A stretch of DNA of 53,604 bases from Candidatus Woesearchaeota archaeon (GTDB lineage Archaea > Nanobdellota > Nanobdellia > Woesearchaeales > GW2011-AR4), in contig JAGVYR010000002.1 in assembly GCA_018303185.1 (NCBI GenBank), positions 1 to 53,604 of the forward strand, in the 5' to 3' direction. Numbering within the stretch: position 1 is the stretch's first letter; every line of letters starts with the position of its first letter. The notes under the pieces are model-generated. The model was given only the letters and a program-made list of their open reading frames with translations. It made no database searches and was not told the DNA's origin. The translations under genes were made by a program, and so were the position numbers. Shown one piece after another: positions 37,854 through 47,244 of the stretch.

Positions 37854-38624
37854 GTGATAGCAATAAAGAAGGCTAAAGATGAATTCATGAAGACCGGCAT
37901 TCCCGGCTTTGACGATCTTATAGACACCGGCGGCGTTCCGAAAGGAACTACGGTGCTTGTTTCAGGAGGGCCCGGGAGCGGCAAGACAACATTTTGCCTG
38001 CAGACTTTAAACCACGGCGCTTCAAACGGCGAGAAATGCATCTATCTTTCTTTTGAAGAGAGCGATGAAAGGCTTAAGAGCCACATGAAGAACTATGGGT
38101 GGAACCCGGAAAAGCTTGAAGAGGAAGGCAGCCTCATAATAAAAAGGATGGACCCTTTTGAGATATCGAGGAGTGTAGAGGCGCTTCTTGCCAAGGCCCG
38201 CGGCGAGCTGCTCATAGAGATAGACGAGATAGGCGACCTCATTCCCAGGGGCTTCAAGCCGGACAGGATAGTATTTGATTCCCTCTCGGCTGTCGCAGCG
38301 GCTTTTGCCGGCAGGGAGGAAGGCTACAGGATATACATAGAGCAGCTTTTCAAGGAACTCGAAAAGATAGGCGCAACATCTTTCCTGATAACAGAAATAA
38401 ACCTTGACATGAATGTGTTCAGCAAGAGCGGCGTCGAAGAATTCCTTTCTGACGGAGTAATTGCGTTCTATAACATAAGGAAAGGAAACACGAGAGTGAG
38501 CGCAACGGAGATAATCAAGCTAAGAGGGGCCGCCCATAAGAAAAAGATAGTTCCTTTCAGCATCACTTCCGGCAAGGGCATTGAAGTGTTCCCTTCCGAG
38601 GAGATATTTGTAGGGGGAGAATAA
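37854..38624 (+). CDS. KaiC/RadA-like ATPase with intact P-loop
   Basis: 256 aa; 'TGIPGFDDLIDTGGVPKGTTVLVSGGPGSGKTTFCLQ', 'CIYLSFEESDERLKSHM', 'DRIVFDSLSAVAAAFAG'. Exact start codon uncertain. Confidence 0.93.
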   Translation: MIAIKKAKDEFMKTGIPGFDDLIDTGGVPKGTTVLVSGGPGSGKTTFCLQTLNHGASNGEKCIYLSFEESDERLKSHMKNYGWNPEKLEEEGSLIIKRMDPFEISRSVEALLAKARGELLIEIDEIGDLIPRGFKPDRIVFDSLSAVAAAFAGREEGYRIYIEQLFKELEKIGATSFLITEINLDMNVFSKSGVEEFLSDGVIAFYNIRKGNTRVSATEIIKLRGAAHKKKIVPFSITSGKGIEVFPSEEIFVGGE

Positions 38625-38690
38625 TCCGCATAAATACATAATGCCTGCTGTGAACTGAAGCTGTTAAATTTCAGGAAGGATGCTTTGGAT

Positions 38691-39419
38691 TCAGGGCGCC
38701 TTCATTTTTTCCCGGCACTCTGAGAAGCGCCTGAAAACCTCTTTCCTGACATTCTCATCAATATCATTGCTGCTGATTTTCCTGTATTCGCCCATTGCAT
38801 GGTCGTACAGCTCCCTGGATTTTGCCATGTCACCGGCTTCTGTTGCTTTTTTTATCTTCTCTTCAATTTCCATCAGCATATCAAGCCCGAACTTCAGGAG
38901 GAATTCATTGTCATGCTGCTTTGCCATCAGGACCTGGGCACGCTCAAGGCCGTTGAGAATGACAGGCGAATATGATATTCCGCAAAAAAAGTAAAGGCTT
39001 ATTCCCTTTATTGCTGAAATGTCTGCAAGGCCTTTCATATAATCCATGACCTCGTTCACGGTGTGGTAAACCATCAGGGAAGACAATGAATCGACTATCA
39101 CGTGCATGAATTCCCCCCGCATTAATCTTTCCTGCACTCCTTTCAATCCGCTTATGACATCCTGTGGGCCCAGATATATGCAGCCCCTGCCGTCCCTGAA
39201 TTCGTCTTCTGGATTGAATGCCTTGCTTGCTACATCCACCACAAGCACAGCCTTTGGGCTGACGCCTGCTTTCTCAAGCAGCCCGCTGAGGTAAGTATAT
39301 GTCTTGTTGAGGCTGATATAGCATACTTTCTCTTCCCCGAATCTTTTCGAGATGCTTATGAGCAAATCCTCAATAGGCATGAAAAATCCGTCATACGGCA
39401 GTATTATGAGCGCTTTCAT
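38691..39419 (-). CDS. KaiC/RecA-like protein lacking Walker A (copy 3), with C-terminal helical extension
   Basis: From ATG 39419 (ORF track 39464): 'EEKVCYISLNKTYTYLSGLLEKAGVSPKAVLVVDVAS', 'MHVIVDSLSSLMVYHTVNEVMDYM'. Confidence 0.75.
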   Translation of the reverse strand: MKALIILPYDGFFMPIEDLLISISKRFGEEKVCYISLNKTYTYLSGLLEKAGVSPKAVLVVDVASKAFNPEDEFRDGRGCIYLGPQDVISGLKGVQERLMRGEFMHVIVDSLSSLMVYHTVNEVMDYMKGLADISAIKGISLYFFCGISYSPVILNGLERAQVLMAKQHDNEFLLKFGLDMLMEIEEKIKKATEAGDMAKSRELYDHAMGEYRKISSNDIDENVRKEVFRRFSECREKMKAP

Positions 39420-39528
39420 CCTGCAAAATCCAGCCTGCTTCTTTTGCAGTCCGTTAATTATCATGCTTATTTTATTATATAACTTGGGATGAGTGGTGAT
39501 TTGTGGAATATATTTTTGTTATCTGACC

Positions 39529-39690
39529 GAGGTTGGTGCGAAATGAAGGTTGCCATCTGATTTGTGAGCACCAGTGAAAAACTCATTAAGTTGACGGAGG
39601 GACGGCTCCTGCGGAGGTGTCAACCAGTATAAAGCACATAAAGTGCGAACGATGGCAACCCGAATAAAATGAGAATTTTGCACTAACCTC
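39529..39690 (+). ncRNA. Candidate structured RNA, multibranch fold, upstream of the RHH/surface operon
   Basis: 16-bp closing helix 39529-39544/39675-39690 with two G-U wobbles; perfect 10-bp helix GGTTGCCATC (39548-39557)/GATGGCAACC (39651-39660); inner helices GTGAG/CTCAT (39564-39568/39582-39586), GTTGAC/GTCAAC (39590-39595/39619-39624), GCAC/GTGC (39634-39637/39643-39646). TATA-like 'ttattatataac' upstream around 39470-39482. Confidence 0.6.
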
Positions 39691-39760
39691 TTTTGACCAA
39701 AACCTTTAAATACCAGAATAATACTTTATCTTACTTAATAATACAAAGTAATACTTTTGC

Positions 39761-39922
39761 ATGAAGGAAAGGATATCTGTCACGCTGGACAGGGAAATCA
39801 TCTCCATACTGAATTCTCTCATCAAGGACAGGAAATACAGGAACAGGTCGCATGCGGTTGAGATGGCAATAGCCGGCCTTGATTATGCTGAGAAGGCGAA
39901 AGCGGAGAAGAAGGGAAAGTGA
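39761..39922 (+). CDS. 53-aa ribbon-helix-helix (CopG/Arc-type) regulator, not in the supplied ORF track
   Basis: MKERISVTLDREIISILNSLIKDRKYRNRSHAVEMAIAGLDYAEKAKAEKKGK*; 'ISVTLDREI...RNRSHAVEMAI' is RHH-type; TATA-like 'CCTTTAAATACC' upstream; stop overlaps the GTG start of the next gene. Confidence 0.85.
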   Translation: MKERISVTLDREIISILNSLIKDRKYRNRSHAVEMAIAGLDYAEKAKAEKKGK

Positions 39923-42309
39923 AAGCGGTTTTTTTAAATGCAAAGAATCGGAAAAGAATGTTTTTTTTAGCCATTGGCTTATTGTTTCTGTCAACCGCTG
40001 CAAATTTTTCCTATGCAATTCCCGTGCCAAAAGGAGTAAGCGGAGCAATATACGAGCTTGATGGGATAACGCAAGTAAGGAAAGGAATTGACTTTTATGT
40101 AACGAACCTTGATAACGGAAAAATAGTGCAGGGAAAGACAGGGATGGGAAGCTCGGGAGGGTATTCTGCAGCCATAACCGGAGATAATGGAGATACTATC
40201 CTGCTAAAGGCATGGAACAAATATCATGAGTCAAATGTCACTTTCGCATTAAGCGGGGTGATGTACGGCATGAATTTAATGCTCAATATGACTTACCCTC
40301 CTTTAGCGCCGAACATAACCTCGATGCCAATTGAGCAGGCAACGGAAGATGAAGGTTATGCCTACCAGGTTGCCGCTTTTGATGAAAACTACGAGGACAT
40401 TATTTCATATTCACTCTCAGAAAATCCGATGGGCATGTCTATAGGCAGTTCAGACGGAAAAATAAGCTGGATGCCTGGCAATGATGATGTCGGGGAGCGC
40501 GCAATCAAAGTTTCTGCCACTGACGAAAATTTTATTACCAATCAAAGCTATATTGTAAAGGTTGAAAATGTGAACGATGCCCCGATAATCATCTCAATCC
40601 CCGTGGGAGAAGCAAGGCAGGACACTGCATACTATTATGATGTGAATGCAGCCGATGACGACAATGATGCCCTTGAATACTCTCTTACGCAGGCCCCCAA
40701 TGGAATGCTGATAAGCAAGGACAGCGGAATCATAACATGGCTACCTTCCAATGCGGATGTAGGCAGCCATATTGTTTCCATAAAGGCAGATGACAGCCAA
40801 TCAGCAGCCCTCCAGAGCTTTACAGTCAATGTTGAAAATGTAAATGACCTTCCTGCTATAACCTCAATTCCAAGCCAGAATGCAAAGCAAGGTGCGGCAT
40901 ATTCATACAATGTTGCGGCAAATGACCCAGACAACGATGCAATGGCATTCTCACTGGTTAAAGGGCCGAATGGAATGAATGTGGACAAAAACAGCGGCAA
41001 AGTTGAGTGGACTCCCTCCAATGCAGATGTAGGCATTGTAAATGTAAGCATTAAAGTTTCTGATGATACTGGATTTGCCCTTCAATCATATTCCATATCT
41101 GTTGAAAATGCCAATGATGCTCCGATGTTCATATCAAGCCCCGCATTGTCCGTTTATTTAGGCTCAGCTTACCACTACAGCGCAAACGCATCAGACCCGG
41201 ACAATGACCCGTTGGAATACACTCCTATAAAAAATCCAGACGGAATGTCTATTGACAGGTACAGCGGAAAGCTTCAGTGGAAGCCTAAAGGAAACCAGAG
41301 AGGCATCCATAATATCAGCATAGCTGCATCGGATGGAATCATTTCTGCAAAGCAGGAGTTTTCCCTGTCGGTAATTGCAAGGGCTGAGCCGGAAATTCCC
41401 AAGGAATTGAGGCCCGCTCCCGTGCCTTCAGCCGGTGGAGGCGGGGGCGGAGGAGGTGGCGGAGGAGCCGGCAAAGGCACGCCACCCAATCAATTCGGGA
41501 ATGATTTTGGGAAAAGTAAAGTAATTGTTGGGCTGCCGCTTGACGATTTCAGGGTTACAGTGCAAGAAATGCCCAGAAGGCCTGATGAAGTTGAAAGCCC
41601 TGGGCGGCTGGTCTACAAATACCTAGTGATAGAAGCGGCCAATCTTGAAAAGCCTGAAAAGGCAATAATAAATTTCACAATTCCAACGGAATGGGTAAAA
41701 AAATTCAGGCTGAAGCCCGGAGATGTCGTGCTTTCAAGGTATCACGATGACGAATGGCATGATCTTCCGACATACGTCATCAGCGAGAAGGAAGATTACA
41801 TACACTACACCTCTGAAACTCCCGGGTTTTCATATTTTGCAATAAGCTCGAGAAAAGGAATTGATATGCAGGATTTCCTCAGCCCTGAAACAACAGGAGT
41901 TAAGGAAACATACAGGATATCAGGAACGGCATATTACTTCGGCGGCCTGAGGCAGCTCAAGGCAGGAACCAGGTTTATTATTGAAAATGCAGCGACCGGA
42001 GAAAAAACAGAAGGGGCCACAGGCGGCAGCAACAGAGAAAACGGAGGCATGATTTACATTCTTGCCAGCGGAAACAAAGGCGACAAGATTAAAATTTCAT
42101 TCCCTGACTACGGCGAAGAATTTGACCTGCTGCTTAAGGACCAGGATACCAAGCTTACGCTGAGCATTGGCTCAGGATTTTTCGGAATAACCGGCAACGC
42201 TGTATTTGGGTATCTGGCCGGAGACGGATATACCGGCGGCCTTGTCGTGCTCACACTGCTGCTGGCAGCGCTGCTTGTGGCAAGATTTAAGTACAGAAAG
42301 AGAGAATGA
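39919..42309 (+). CDS. Surface protein with cadherin/He_PIG-like repeats and a PGF-pre-PGF-like domain, C-terminal TM
   Basis: 796 aa; four-plus repeats 'NVNDAPIIISIP...YYYDVNAADDDNDALEYSLTQAPNGMLISKDSGIITWLPSNADVGSHIVSIKADD'; Gly-rich linker; 'IINFTIPTEWVKKFRLKPGDVVLSRYHDDEWHDLPTYV...YTSETPGFSYFAIS'. Confidence 0.87.
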   Translation: MKAVFLNAKNRKRMFFLAIGLLFLSTAANFSYAIPVPKGVSGAIYELDGITQVRKGIDFYVTNLDNGKIVQGKTGMGSSGGYSAAITGDNGDTILLKAWNKYHESNVTFALSGVMYGMNLMLNMTYPPLAPNITSMPIEQATEDEGYAYQVAAFDENYEDIISYSLSENPMGMSIGSSDGKISWMPGNDDVGERAIKVSATDENFITNQSYIVKVENVNDAPIIISIPVGEARQDTAYYYDVNAADDDNDALEYSLTQAPNGMLISKDSGIITWLPSNADVGSHIVSIKADDSQSAALQSFTVNVENVNDLPAITSIPSQNAKQGAAYSYNVAANDPDNDAMAFSLVKGPNGMNVDKNSGKVEWTPSNADVGIVNVSIKVSDDTGFALQSYSISVENANDAPMFISSPALSVYLGSAYHYSANASDPDNDPLEYTPIKNPDGMSIDRYSGKLQWKPKGNQRGIHNISIAASDGIISAKQEFSLSVIARAEPEIPKELRPAPVPSAGGGGGGGGGGGAGKGTPPNQFGNDFGKSKVIVGLPLDDFRVTVQEMPRRPDEVESPGRLVYKYLVIEAANLEKPEKAIINFTIPTEWVKKFRLKPGDVVLSRYHDDEWHDLPTYVISEKEDYIHYTSETPGFSYFAISSRKGIDMQDFLSPETTGVKETYRISGTAYYFGGLRQLKAGTRFIIENAATGEKTEGATGGSNRENGGMIYILASGNKGDKIKISFPDYGEEFDLLLKDQDTKLTLSIGSGFFGITGNAVFGYLAGDGYTGGLVVLTLLLAALLVARFKYRKRE

Positions 42310-43817
42310 AGATGGGAAAAAAAAGAGGAAGAAGAAAAAGAGGAAGAAGAATAATGCTAAGCATGCTTATACTTTTGGCGGCTTTATTGATATTTTCCAG
42401 CACTGTTGCTGCACCTCCCTCACCGCACAACGTAAGGGGAAAAGTGCTCACTAACAGCTCAAACGGAGTCCAGAACGGAATCCCTGTAACAATAAACACG
42501 ACAGTTACAGGAGACTTTGTGCTCACGTTTGTAAGCGCCCCCCCCTCGCCATCACAAAGAGGGAGCTATTCCGCCACTGTGAGCGGAGAGGACAATGAAT
42601 TCATCATACTGAGGTCATGGAACATAACGCACTGGGGAACCTCCAACACAACTCTTGCGCACTCCACCACTACTATAAACATCAAGCTTAACAGGACAAG
42701 GCCAAGCGAGCCCAATGTCACAATTCTGGCCCCTTCTGACAACGAATTCAGGAACAAGAGCATTTCCTTCAATGTGACTGCCAATATAACAATCCTTGGC
42801 GCCGACGGAACAAAATGCAATGCAACAATTTCGTTTTCAAACGAGAATGTGCTTAACCTGTCATATGGAGGGAACTACACAAACCCTTTCGGCGCCATCC
42901 CTTTTGGAAGCTCCAGAATCACAAAATGGAAAGTGCAGGGCTACTCAGTGGGCAAGTCAAACATTACTGTTACGGCAAGGTGCAGTTCGGACGGAATGAG
43001 GTTTGATGCAGTCCCTTTTGACACTGCCCTTAACATCAATATACAGAACCTTGCGCCTAAAATAGCGAATGTCACAATGAGCCCCATTATAGATTTGCTG
43101 CCGGGAGAAAATCTCACGGTGCTCTGCAATGCCACTGTGAGGGACTTCAATACGGTTTCGGACATATCCCTTGTAAATGCGACTTTCTTCCAGCAGTCTG
43201 TCGGGCATAAAGCTGCTGACGACATGAACAGCCATTACACGAACACAAGCTGCACAAATTCAAGCTCAAGCAGGTTCGAGAGCAACTACAGCTGCGCATT
43301 CAGCGTGGCGTATTTCACAAACAACGGGACATGGCAGTGCAACGTTACTGCAACAGACGGAAGCAATGCCTCTGTTGCGAATGACAGCATGTCCTCCATA
43401 AGCCAGCTGCTCGCGGTAGATATCAGCCCATCTATCATAGATTACGGAGCAATCCTGCCTCTTGGAACATCTTTGCAGGATGTGGAGATAAACATAACAA
43501 ACCTTGGAAATGTCAACTTTAATATATCGGTATTTGGATATGGCAGGCAGGAAGGGGACAGGATAGCAATGAACTGCACAAAGGGAAATGTCAGCATAAC
43601 AAATGAGCGGCATTCGGCCATAAAGGGGCAATCTTTTGATGCCATGACAAATCTTACAGAATTAAGGCGAACAGCCAAAAACATCACTTTTCCCCAAAGA
43701 ACAAATGACCTTGCATACGAAATGGACAGAAACACGACTTACTGGAAGCTTTCATTGCCCGCATCAATCAGCGGAACATGCAACGGAACTGTAGTTTTTG
43801 GGACAGTGCTAGAATGA
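42306..43817 (+). CDS. Secreted N-sequon-rich surface protein
   Basis: 503 aa; signal peptide 'MLSMLILLAALLIFSSTVAAP'; Ig-like beta-rich segments; overlaps the upstream stop. Confidence 0.82.
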   Translation: MKMGKKRGRRKRGRRIMLSMLILLAALLIFSSTVAAPPSPHNVRGKVLTNSSNGVQNGIPVTINTTVTGDFVLTFVSAPPSPSQRGSYSATVSGEDNEFIILRSWNITHWGTSNTTLAHSTTTINIKLNRTRPSEPNVTILAPSDNEFRNKSISFNVTANITILGADGTKCNATISFSNENVLNLSYGGNYTNPFGAIPFGSSRITKWKVQGYSVGKSNITVTARCSSDGMRFDAVPFDTALNINIQNLAPKIANVTMSPIIDLLPGENLTVLCNATVRDFNTVSDISLVNATFFQQSVGHKAADDMNSHYTNTSCTNSSSSRFESNYSCAFSVAYFTNNGTWQCNVTATDGSNASVANDSMSSISQLLAVDISPSIIDYGAILPLGTSLQDVEINITNLGNVNFNISVFGYGRQEGDRIAMNCTKGNVSITNERHSAIKGQSFDAMTNLTELRRTAKNITFPQRTNDLAYEMDRNTTYWKLSLPASISGTCNGTVVFGTVLE

Positions 43818-43821
43818 TAAA

Positions 43822-45054
43822 ATGAAACAGCCAACACAACTTAAAGCAAGGAAGACTGCAGCATTTATAGCATTTATAGCAGCCCTGATAATGCCCTCGC
43901 TTGCGGTAAGCGGTGCCGGAAGCGATTTTTTCGGCATTGAGCCGAAGTGCAGTCAGGAAACGTGCGTGATAGGCAAGCCGGTCACATGGACAGTAACTAT
44001 AACCAACGACGGATTCAGGTCGATAGACTACACCCACGTAAGCATCTATGATGCAATCAACAATTCCAAAATTGCAGAATGGGATTCCAACTTCAATCCG
44101 CTTAATTCAGAGAAAGGGGATTATGTAACCTCTTATCCCACCAAGCCTGCAGTGGTTGAACTTTATGGCAAAGCCCCCCCAGCAAATTACAGAAACCTGT
44201 TTGTCTATTATGCCTGCATAACGAATGCAGTGACTGACAGGTATATCAAGGCAAGATACGACAGCCAGGTCTTTGAGGTATGCTATGACGGCCTAAACTT
44301 CACAATGCCTGTAGTGAGGTGCCTTTCAAACAATAACTGCGCAAAGGACGAGGTATGCAGGTTCAATGAATGCCAGAGCGTAAAGTGCGGCCCGTGCCAA
44401 TACATACTTAATAATTCATGCCGTGACTACAAATGCTGCTCCTCAAGCCAATGCAGCCCTTACGAATACTGCAGCAGCCATCAGTGCAAGCCCCTCAGCT
44501 GCGGCCCTGGCGAATACATAACTAACAACAGCTGCAAGCCCATAATATGCGGGTTTGACGAGTATCTCGAAGATAAGCAATGTATCAAGCTGGACTGCAA
44601 AACAGACGAGTATTCATTCAACCACACTTGCAAGCCGCTCAACTGCCTTGCTGTAGAATATGTCCTTAACCGCACATGCAAGCCGCTCAACTGCAGGGAG
44701 AATGAATTTCCACTTAACCACACATGCGTGCAGTTTACCTGCCTCTTCAATGAAAGATACTACAACCACACATGCGCGCCCCTGGACTGCAGGTTCTACC
44801 AAAAAATCGGAATGAACGCGTGCATAAGCAATAATTGGGTGCTGGCAAAGCTCCTGCTTGAACTGGCTGCAATTGCAGTCATAGCCCTGCTTCTTGCGCT
44901 TGATGCCAGAAAGTTTAATAAAACCGGCAGGGGCGGACAGGATAAGAAAGGCATAAAGGGCCCAATGCCTGTCTTGGCAGAGGAGGCAACAAGCGATAAA
45001 GACGGCGAAGAAAATAGCGAAGAGAAAATAAATGAAGGGAAACAATCAAAATAG
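43822..45054 (+). CDS. Membrane-anchored protein with short Cys-rich tandem repeats
   Basis: 410 aa; repeats such as 'KTDEYSFNHTCKPLNC LAVEYVLNRTCKPLNC RENEFPLNHTCVQFTC LFNERYYNHTCAPLDC'; C-terminal TM 'LLLELAAIAVIALLLAL'. Confidence 0.85.
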   Translation: MKQPTQLKARKTAAFIAFIAALIMPSLAVSGAGSDFFGIEPKCSQETCVIGKPVTWTVTITNDGFRSIDYTHVSIYDAINNSKIAEWDSNFNPLNSEKGDYVTSYPTKPAVVELYGKAPPANYRNLFVYYACITNAVTDRYIKARYDSQVFEVCYDGLNFTMPVVRCLSNNNCAKDEVCRFNECQSVKCGPCQYILNNSCRDYKCCSSSQCSPYEYCSSHQCKPLSCGPGEYITNNSCKPIICGFDEYLEDKQCIKLDCKTDEYSFNHTCKPLNCLAVEYVLNRTCKPLNCRENEFPLNHTCVQFTCLFNERYYNHTCAPLDCRFYQKIGMNACISNNWVLAKLLLELAAIAVIALLLALDARKFNKTGRGGQDKKGIKGPMPVLAEEATSDKDGEENSEEKINEGKQSK

Positions 45055-45064
45055 CAGGAATAAA

Positions 45065-46246
45065 ATGAAAAAAGCAATATGCATTGCACTCATTGTGTTT
45101 GTCCTGCTTGCAGGCTCCGCCAATGCAATCAGCATCGGAATAAGCCCGGGAAGGGTCCAGTACGCAAACCTTCTGCCGGGAGGATATGCCCAGAGGGAAA
45201 TAACCCTTTCCACAAATTCAGAGGATGCCATAAGCGGGCATTTTACCGTGGCAGGCGACATAAAAGAATGGGTCGAATTTGACCCTGATACAAATGAATT
45301 TGAGATTTCGAGAGGGAATCCGCACAGAATCAGGGTTATAGTGAGGCCTCCTTCTGACCTGAGGAATGGAAACTATGCCGGGAGCATAGAGTTCATAACC
45401 GATTCCATAGGGGGCATAGGCGGCAGGGCAGGAAACATAGTCAAGGCTGCTGTAATACTGCTTGTGGATGCACAGGTAGGCGGAGATGAGGTAATTAAGT
45501 GCAGGGCAGGGGGGTTTTTTATCAGGGATGCTGAGATAGGATTTCCGCTTGAATTCGGAGCTTCTGTGATCAATGACGGGAATGTAAGGCTGAATCCTAC
45601 TCTGTCACTCACTATATGGGACCAGCTTCAGGAGAAAATAGTCATGGAGCACACAGCAATCTCAAGGATGATACTGCCGACAACACAGGCGGACCTGACT
45701 GAGAGGGCGGAGAACAAGCTTGATGCAGGCCAGTACTGGGCAGACATGAGCGCTGATGAATGCGACACCAGGAGCACAAGGACTTTCAGTGTAGTGGAGA
45801 AAGGAGGCATAGCTGACAATGGAGACCTTATAGGCATTTTCAACAAGCCGTGGGCCACAGTCGGAGAGACAGTTGAGATAGTGGCAAGGTTCAGAAATAT
45901 GGGCACACGGTCAGTCAATGCAAAATTCAAAGGGAACATAAAGCTGGATGGCAAGATTGTAAAAGTGATTGATACGGATGAAATAATAGTGCTTCCGGGA
46001 GAGGTCGGGGAGTTTTCGGTATTTTTCACGCCGCCTGAATCCGGAAGGTATTCCCTTACGGGAAGGGCAGTTTACAACAACAAGCTGACATTTGAGAAAG
46101 GCGGCATACTCAATGTGGAAGTGCCTCCGGAGGAAGGCAGGAGCAGATTCCAGGCAGCAATACCCCTGGTGCTGTTCCTCGCAATAGCGCTGATAATACT
46201 TTACCTGCTGAGGAAGATCCTTAAGGAGAGGAGGAGAAGGTTTTAG
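45065..46246 (+). CDS. Membrane-anchored surface protein with beta-sandwich repeats
   Basis: Start ATG 45065 (ORF track 45032): signal peptide 'MKKAICIALIVFVLLAGSANA', C-terminal TM 'AAIPLVLFLAIALIILYLLRKIL'. Confidence 0.82.
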   Translation: MKKAICIALIVFVLLAGSANAISIGISPGRVQYANLLPGGYAQREITLSTNSEDAISGHFTVAGDIKEWVEFDPDTNEFEISRGNPHRIRVIVRPPSDLRNGNYAGSIEFITDSIGGIGGRAGNIVKAAVILLVDAQVGGDEVIKCRAGGFFIRDAEIGFPLEFGASVINDGNVRLNPTLSLTIWDQLQEKIVMEHTAISRMILPTTQADLTERAENKLDAGQYWADMSADECDTRSTRTFSVVEKGGIADNGDLIGIFNKPWATVGETVEIVARFRNMGTRSVNAKFKGNIKLDGKIVKVIDTDEIIVLPGEVGEFSVFFTPPESGRYSLTGRAVYNNKLTFEKGGILNVEVPPEEGRSRFQAAIPLVLFLAIALIILYLLRKILKERRRRF

Positions 46247-46562
46247 GCAGAGTTTTTTGTTTTTATTATATCTTTATATTCTGGATTTTAATTTTTTCCA
46301 ATGGTTTTTGTTTTATTATTTTTTAATATTTTTTCCGAGGTTTTTATTTATTTTTTAATTTATTCACATATTGTTTTTATCATTGTTATGCTTTTGAAAA
46401 TACAAAATACAAAAAAATCCAGAGGCAGAATCATCCATATCCAATTATCCTAATTTAACCAATAAACAAAATCAGCAATCATGGCAAAAATCATAACAAA
46501 ATAATCACATCAGTAAAACAGCATTAAAGAGAAAAGACATAAAAAAATAAACCCAAAAACTT

Positions 46563-46976
46563 CTAATCAGCGAACTTCACTTCAACTGCTTTCCTTACTA
46601 TCTCGGTCTTCCACATGCCGCTGATGTCGACAAGAGCCTTCTCGAATTTCTCGGAAATCTTGTATGTCTTGTTGTAAAGGTCGTATTCAATGAGGCCCAT
46701 CGCCCTCAACGGAGTCAGGATGCGGTCATAAAACTGCCTCTTGTTGTAGGAAAGCTTGATGCTCTTCCCCCTGAAAGGCTCCTCGTCAATCTGCGTGATA
46801 ACCTTTCCTTCATTCAGCTTTGTAGCGAACTGCCCGAGCTTTGACTTTGAGACAGAGCCGCCGTTCTTTTTCATGTAGTCTATCAAAACCCTTCCTACAA
46901 TAACCTGCTGTGTTGTTGAAAAAATAACTTCAAATATATTGCCCGGTAAATTATGCTGGTCAAATAAAATAACCAC
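46563..46976 (-). CDS. Uncharacterised protein, probable wHTH
   Basis: 137 aa; 'VLIDYMKKNGGSVSKSKLGQFATKL...LTPLRAMGLIEYDLYNKTYKISEKFEKAL' looks winged-helix-like. Confidence 0.65.
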   Translation of the reverse strand: MVILFDQHNLPGNIFEVIFSTTQQVIVGRVLIDYMKKNGGSVSKSKLGQFATKLNEGKVITQIDEEPFRGKSIKLSYNKRQFYDRILTPLRAMGLIEYDLYNKTYKISEKFEKALVDISGMWKTEIVRKAVEVKFAD

Positions 46977-47244
46977 CGTTTACACCCCCCTACTGAATAA
47001 CGGATAAAACGAGACTAATATATAAAGATTCCGATTTCTTACACAGGGGTGCAATTGCATACACTGATTGCAGATTAGTTCAATCTGTTGTCTTTTTTTA
47101 GTGGAAAGAAAAGTATTTAATGATTATTAAAAAAATTCATAGTTAAGTTAGATATATTTACATATGCTTAGCAGCATAAAAATATTCGAAAAAAGGGGTG
47201 CAAAGTGAAAGGCCGAGTTTTAAGGGCTTTCATTCCATTTTAAG

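Noticed and set aside
39529-39690. Identification of the structured region as RNase P RNA or SRP RNA
   Set aside because: No GAGGAAAGUCC/ACAGAA-type RNase P cores and no SRP helix-8 signature seen; left as unknown.
41430-41475. G-rich repeat (ggcgggggcggaggaggtggcgg) as a special DNA element
   Set aside because: Explained by a poly-Gly linker in the 796-aa surface protein.
46257-46560. Highly T-rich then A-rich spacer as a possible gene or replication origin
   Set aside because: It lies between convergent genes and is symmetric (U-rich after each stop codon), which fits two archaeal termination regions; no clear repeats of origin type.
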